Assembly: GCA_030148605.1 (NCBI GenBank)
Contig: JASBTD010000047.1
Coordinates: forward strand, 31,873-95,872
Source of the DNA: Erythrobacter sp.
GTDB lineage: Bacteria; Pseudomonadota; Alphaproteobacteria; Sphingomonadales; Sphingomonadaceae
Length of the DNA stretch: 64,000 nt
Direction of reading: 5' to 3'
A program made the translations under genes and the position numbers. The notes under the pieces are model-generated. The model did not search any database, was not told the DNA's origin, and saw only the letters and a program-made list of their open reading frames with translations. Of the stretch, positions 60,530-64,000 are shown one piece after another; position 1 is the stretch's first letter, and the number at the start of each line of letters is the position of its first letter.

Positions 60530-63298
60530 ATGTTTCAAACAATCGCGAAATCCCTCTTCGGATCGTCGAACGATCGCTACGTCAAATCGATGGGCAAGGT
60601 CGTCAATCAGATCAATGCCCTTGAACCGCAGATGCAAGCTCTCAGCGATGACGAGCTGAGAGCGCAAACCGACAAATTCCGTCGCCAATTGGATGAAGGC
60701 GCGTCGCTTGACGATATCATGCCGGAAGCCTTTGCCACGGTTCGCGAAGCCTCGGTGCGCGTGCTGGGCATGCGCCACTTCGATGTGCAGCTGATCGGCG
60801 GGATCGTGCTTCATCGTGGCGAGATCTCCGAGATGAAGACGGGTGAGGGCAAGACACTGGTTGCGACGCTCGCGACCTATCTCAATGCGATCGAAGGCAA
60901 GGGCGTGCATGTCGTTACCGTCAATGACTACCTTGCACGTCGTGACGCGGAATGGATGGGCAAGCTGCACAATTGGCTGGGCCTGAGCGTGGGTGTGATT
61001 GTGCCCAACCTCAACGAATTCCAGCGCCGCGAAGCCTATAACGCAGACATCACCTACAGCACCAATAACGAGCTGGGCTTCGATTATCTGCGTGACAATA
61101 TGAAGCATTCGAAGGACCAGATGGTCCAGCGCCCGTTCAATTTCGCGATCATCGATGAAGTCGACTCGATCCTGATCGATGAAGCGCGTACGCCGCTGAT
61201 CATTTCAGGGCCAACCGAAGACAAGTCGGAACTCTATGTCGCGCTTGATGAAGTGGTGAAGGGCATTCCGGAAGACTGGTACGAGAAGGACGAGAAGACC
61301 CGCCAGATCCAGTTGACCGAGGAAGGCACGGACGAGATCGAAAAGCTGCTGCTGGAGAATGAGATCCTGCAGACAGAAAATCTCTATGACATCGAGAATA
61401 CGCAGGTGGTTCACCATCTGGATCAGGCGCTGAAAGCGAACATCATGTTCAAGCGCGATACCGATTACATCGTGAAGGATGACAAGGTCGTTATCATTGA
61501 CGAGTTTACCGGCCGCATGATGGATGGTCGCCGCTGGTCAAACGGCCTGCATCAGGCGGTTGAAGCCAAGGAAGGCGTGAAGATCGAGCCAGAGAACCAG
61601 ACCATGGCCTCTATCACTTTCCAGAACTATTTCCGCATGTACCCCAAACTGTCTGGCATGACCGGCACAGCGGCAACAGAAGCGGCCGAATTCTGGGACG
61701 TTTACAAGATGAACGTGGTCGAAATCCCGACCAATGTGCCGGTTCAGCGCATCGACGAGGAAGACGAGTTCTACAAGAACACGCTCGACAAGTTTGGCGC
61801 GATTGCGAAAGCGATCAAGGAAAAGAACAAGATCGGCCAACCGGTGCTGGTCGGCACGGTTTCGATCGAAAAGTCCGAATTGTTGAGCCAGTTCCTGGAG
61901 AAGGAAGGGGTCGAGCACGCGGTCCTCAATGCGCGCTTCCACGAGAAGGAAGCGCATATCGTGGCGCAGGCGGGCCGGCTTGGCGCGGTAACTATCGCCA
62001 CCAACATGGCGGGCCGCGGGACTGACATCCAGCTGGGCGGCAACGTGGAGTTTCGGATCGAGGATGAACTGTCCGGCCTCGCTGAGGATGACCCTAAGCG
62101 CCAGATCGAGATTGACCGGATCAAGGCCGAAGTTGCCGCAGAAAAGCAGAAGGTGCTTGAAGCGGGCGGGCTGTTCGTGCTCGGCACGGAACGGCATGAA
62201 AGCCGCCGCATCGATAACCAGCTGCGCGGGCGTTCGGGCCGCCAGGGTGACCCCGGCCTGTCACGCTTCTATCTCTGCCTGGAAGACGATTTGCTGCGCA
62301 TCTTCGGGCCGGACACGCTGTTCGCCAAGATGATGAATTCCAACCTTGCCGATGGCGAAGCGATTGGCTCGAAGTGGCTCTCCAAGGCGATCGAGACTGC
62401 GCAGAAGAAGGTGGAAGCGCGCAATTACGAAGCGCGTAAGCAAGTCGTTCAATACGATGACGTGATGAATGACCAGCGCAAGGTGATTTACGAGCAGCGC
62501 GGCGAAATCATGGAAGCAGAGCGGGTTGACGATGTCGTGCTCGATATGCGCTATGACACAGCGAATGCGCTGGTTGGGCAGGCGTGCCCTCCGGGCTCTT
62601 ATCCCGAACAATGGGATATCGAAGGGCTCAAGGAACGGGTCGCGGAAGTCTTTGGCCTTACCCCGCCCATCGATCAGTGGTTGGAAGAAGACCAGGTCGA
62701 GCCGGAGATTCTGGAAGAACGCATCCGCGCCATGGCTGATGAAGTCATGGACAAGAAGGTTGCCGATGCCGATCCCAATGTCTGGCGACAGGTTGAGAAA
62801 TCCGTGCTGCTTGAGCGGCTGGATTTCCACTGGAAGGAACACCTGGCAACGCTTGATGCTTTGCGCCAAGTGATCTGGATGCGCGGTATCGCGCAAAAGC
62901 AGCCGATCAATGAATACAAGCAGGAAGCATTTGGCCTGTTCGAAAACATGCTCGATACCTTGCGTGAAGATGTCACGAGCATTCTGATCAAGTCCGAATT
63001 GCGCATGCAGGCACCCGAGCCGCAGGCATTGCCTGACCTGCCCGATTTCCTGACCGGGCATATCGATCCACTGACCGGTCTCGACAATTCAAGCGACAAT
63101 GACGGTTCCGAGGAGCGGCCCGAGCTGTTCGGTTCGCTCGCGGGCAGCCCCAAGGCCGGTTTCGGCCCCGGCAGCGCCAATCGCGAGAACCCGTTCGCGG
63201 ATATGGACATCAGCCGCAATGCGCAGTGCCCCTGCGGGTCTGGCAACAAGTACAAGCATTGCCATGGTGCCGCTGGCGGCAGGTCAGCAGCAAGCTGA
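60530..63298 (+). CDS. secA: Preprotein translocase ATPase SecA
   Basis: A 922-residue SecA, the cytoplasmic ATPase that drives proteins through SecYEG. Walker [13 protein letters not shown] with Lys108, Walker [20 protein letters not shown], and the second nucleotide-domain block [21 protein letters not shown]. The C-terminal linker ends with the SecB/lipid-binding zinc motif [14 protein letters not shown]. The full family length is present. The TSUP gene starts 40 bases downstream. Confidence 0.97.
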   Translation: MFQTIAKSLFGSSNDRYVKSMGKVVNQINALEPQMQALSDDELRAQTDKFRRQLDEGASLDDIMPEAFATVREASVRVLGMRHFDVQLIGGIVLHRGEISEMKTGEGKTLVATLATYLNAIEGKGVHVVTVNDYLARRDAEWMGKLHNWLGLSVGVIVPNLNEFQRREAYNADITYSTNNELGFDYLRDNMKHSKDQMVQRPFNFAIIDEVDSILIDEARTPLIISGPTEDKSELYVALDEVVKGIPEDWYEKDEKTRQIQLTEEGTDEIEKLLLENEILQTENLYDIENTQVVHHLDQALKANIMFKRDTDYIVKDDKVVIIDEFTGRMMDGRRWSNGLHQAVEAKEGVKIEPENQTMASITFQNYFRMYPKLSGMTGTAATEAAEFWDVYKMNVVEIPTNVPVQRIDEEDEFYKNTLDKFGAIAKAIKEKNKIGQPVLVGTVSIEKSELLSQFLEKEGVEHAVLNARFHEKEAHIVAQAGRLGAVTIATNMAGRGTDIQLGGNVEFRIEDELSGLAEDDPKRQIEIDRIKAEVAAEKQKVLEAGGLFVLGTERHESRRIDNQLRGRSGRQGDPGLSRFYLCLEDDLLRIFGPDTLFAKMMNSNLADGEAIGSKWLSKAIETAQKKVEARNYEARKQVVQYDDVMNDQRKVIYEQRGEIMEAERVDDVVLDMRYDTANALVGQACPPGSYPEQWDIEGLKERVAEVFGLTPPIDQWLEEDQVEPEILEERIRAMADEVMDKKVADADPNVWRQVEKSVLLERLDFHWKEHLATLDALRQVIWMRGIAQKQPINEYKQEAFGLFENMLDTLREDVTSILIKSELRMQAPEPQALPDLPDFLTGHIDPLTGLDNSSDNDGSEERPELFGSLAGSPKAGFGPGSANRENPFADMDISRNAQCPCGSGNKYKHCHGAAGGRSAAS

Positions 63299-63337
63299 TC
63301 GGGCCGCTGCCAGGGCTGACGGGATGAGAGCGTCGCA

Positions 63338-64000
63338 ATGACCGGCCTTGTCCCGCTCGGCCTTGTTCTGGCGTTTTTTGTCACTGCGCTGCTCTATGCC
63401 GCAGTGGGGTTCGGCGGCGGTTCGACCTATGCCGCGCTGCTGGCGCTGTCGGGCATGGATTACCGCTTGCTGCCGGTGCTCGCACTGGCGTGCAATATCG
63501 TGGTGGTAGCGGGCAGCTCGATCCGCTTTGCCAAAGCCGGCGTGACACCGTGGCGCGGCGCATTGCTGCTGACGGGGCTGGCCGCGCCCGCTGCTTTGCT
63601 TGGCGGACTGACCCCGATCAGCCAGGACGCGTTCCTGACGCTGCTTGGGTTCAGCCTGCTTCTGACAGGGGCGACCATGTTGTTGCCGGTCAGCCAGCAG
63701 AGCGACACCGAACCGGGCAGGTTCGCCCGCCTGGTGCTCCTTGCCGCTGCTCCGCTGGGATATCTGGCCGGGCTGGTGGGCATCGGAGGGGGAATCTTCC
63801 TCGCCCCGCTGCTGCATCTCACCCGCTGGAACAATGCCCGCGCGATCGCGGCAACGGCCAGCTTTTTCATCCTTGTGAATTCAGTGTTCGGGCTCGCCGG
63901 ACAATTGCTGAAGAATGGCACCGGCCTGCTTGGCGGCGCGATCTATGGCGGTTTGGCGCTGCTGATCGCGGTTGCAGTGGGCGGGCAGATCGGCAGCCTG
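63338..64000 (+). CDS. TSUP/TauE-SafE family sulfite or anion exporter, 5' part
   Basis: The first 221 codons of a membrane permease run off the end of the window. Repeated hydrophobic helices and two family glycine-rich motifs are visible: VGFGGGSTYAALLAL near residue 24 and VGIGGGIFLAPLLHL near residue 147, the inverted-repeat halves of the TSUP fold. Members export sulfite, sulfoacetate or other organosulfur anions; the substrate is unknown. ATG 63338 is 39 bases after the secA stop. Confidence 0.88.
   Translation, partial: MTGLVPLGLVLAFFVTALLYAAVGFGGGSTYAALLALSGMDYRLLPVLALACNIVVVAGSSIRFAKAGVTPWRGALLLTGLAAPAALLGGLTPISQDAFLTLLGFSLLLTGATMLLPVSQQSDTEPGRFARLVLLAAAPLGYLAGLVGIGGGIFLAPLLHLTRWNNARAIAATASFFILVNSVFGLAGQLLKNGTGLLGGAIYGGLALLIAVAVGGQIGSL

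Overview
The window is a GC-rich, densely packed chromosomal segment from an alphaproteobacterium, most likely Sphingomonadales and probably Erythrobacteraceae. The evidence is the gene content and order: plsY-dprA-topA; lepB-rnc-era; divL followed by tsaE-amgK-murU-addB-addA-trxA; argJ-secA; a large TonB receptor under a TetR regulator; two Flp pilins. Almost every gene is an ordinary chromosomal gene. There is no prophage, conventional insertion sequence or CRISPR array. One tRNA gene is present (tRNA-Arg, anticodon ACG, 38771-38847). No gene-free stretch exceeds 300 bases; the longest, 12345-12625, is the leader of a DEAD-box helicase.

Layout. Bases 1-5003 (+) carry plsY (cut by the window edge), dprA, topA, a small unknown protein and a CheY-like receiver. 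Bases 5016-8790 (-) carry lepB-rnc-era and an MgtC/DUF4010 membrane protein. Bases 8840-19068 are mixed: pgi, a PilZ protein, TspO, an XRE regulator with a membrane partner, an RhlE-like helicase, a VOC protein, glutathione reductase, a D-arginine-dehydrogenase-like flavoenzyme and two Rossmann-fold reductases. Bases 19137-27808 (+) form a propionyl-CoA to succinyl-CoA module: pccB, methylmalonyl-CoA epimerase, enoyl-CoA hydratase, methylmalonyl-CoA mutase and pccA. Bases 27940-32128 (-) read aroK-aroB-POT transporter-unknown-cyclase. Bases 32167-37632 (+) carry a two-gene unit of unknown function, xerD, accA and an M48 lipoprotein protease with LysM. Bases 37730-45999 carry two Flp pilins, a Nudix hydrolase, tRNA-Arg, a zincin-like protease, a hemerythrin protein, folE, TetR, the TonB receptor, a peroxiredoxin and ahcY. 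Bases 46166-57512 (+) are the overlapping divL-tsaE-amgK-murU-addB-addA run, then trxA. Bases 57593-64000 carry an inositol-monophosphatase-family gene, argJ, small secreted proteins, secA and a TSUP permease cut by the window end.

The most unusual content lies in the spaces between genes. About ten REP-like hairpin elements occur at 302-371, 7206-7275, 20952-21037, 21341-21417, 21593-21632 (inside a gene), 21907-21984, 22788-22866, 27830-27920, 46010-46073 and 57521-57592. Two of them bracket a 100-residue GIY-YIG nuclease gene whose start codon lies in the repeat. The whole unit is flanked by a 12-bp exact direct repeat that copies the start of the epimerase gene. This looks like a small mobile unit inserted at the start of that gene, and it is the best candidate here for an undescribed system. 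Several other REP elements overlap or supply ribosome binding sites, or sit inside coding sequence.

Other points: a 26-bp perfectly alternating pyrimidine-purine tract just upstream of topA; a DivL-type histidine kinase with Tyr in place of the phospho-acceptor His; a TTG-start pccA whose ribosome site can pair into a hairpin; and palindromic operator candidates before the TonB receptor, ahcY and the XRE-linked membrane gene. Functions are assigned from motifs and recognised families only; no database search was run.
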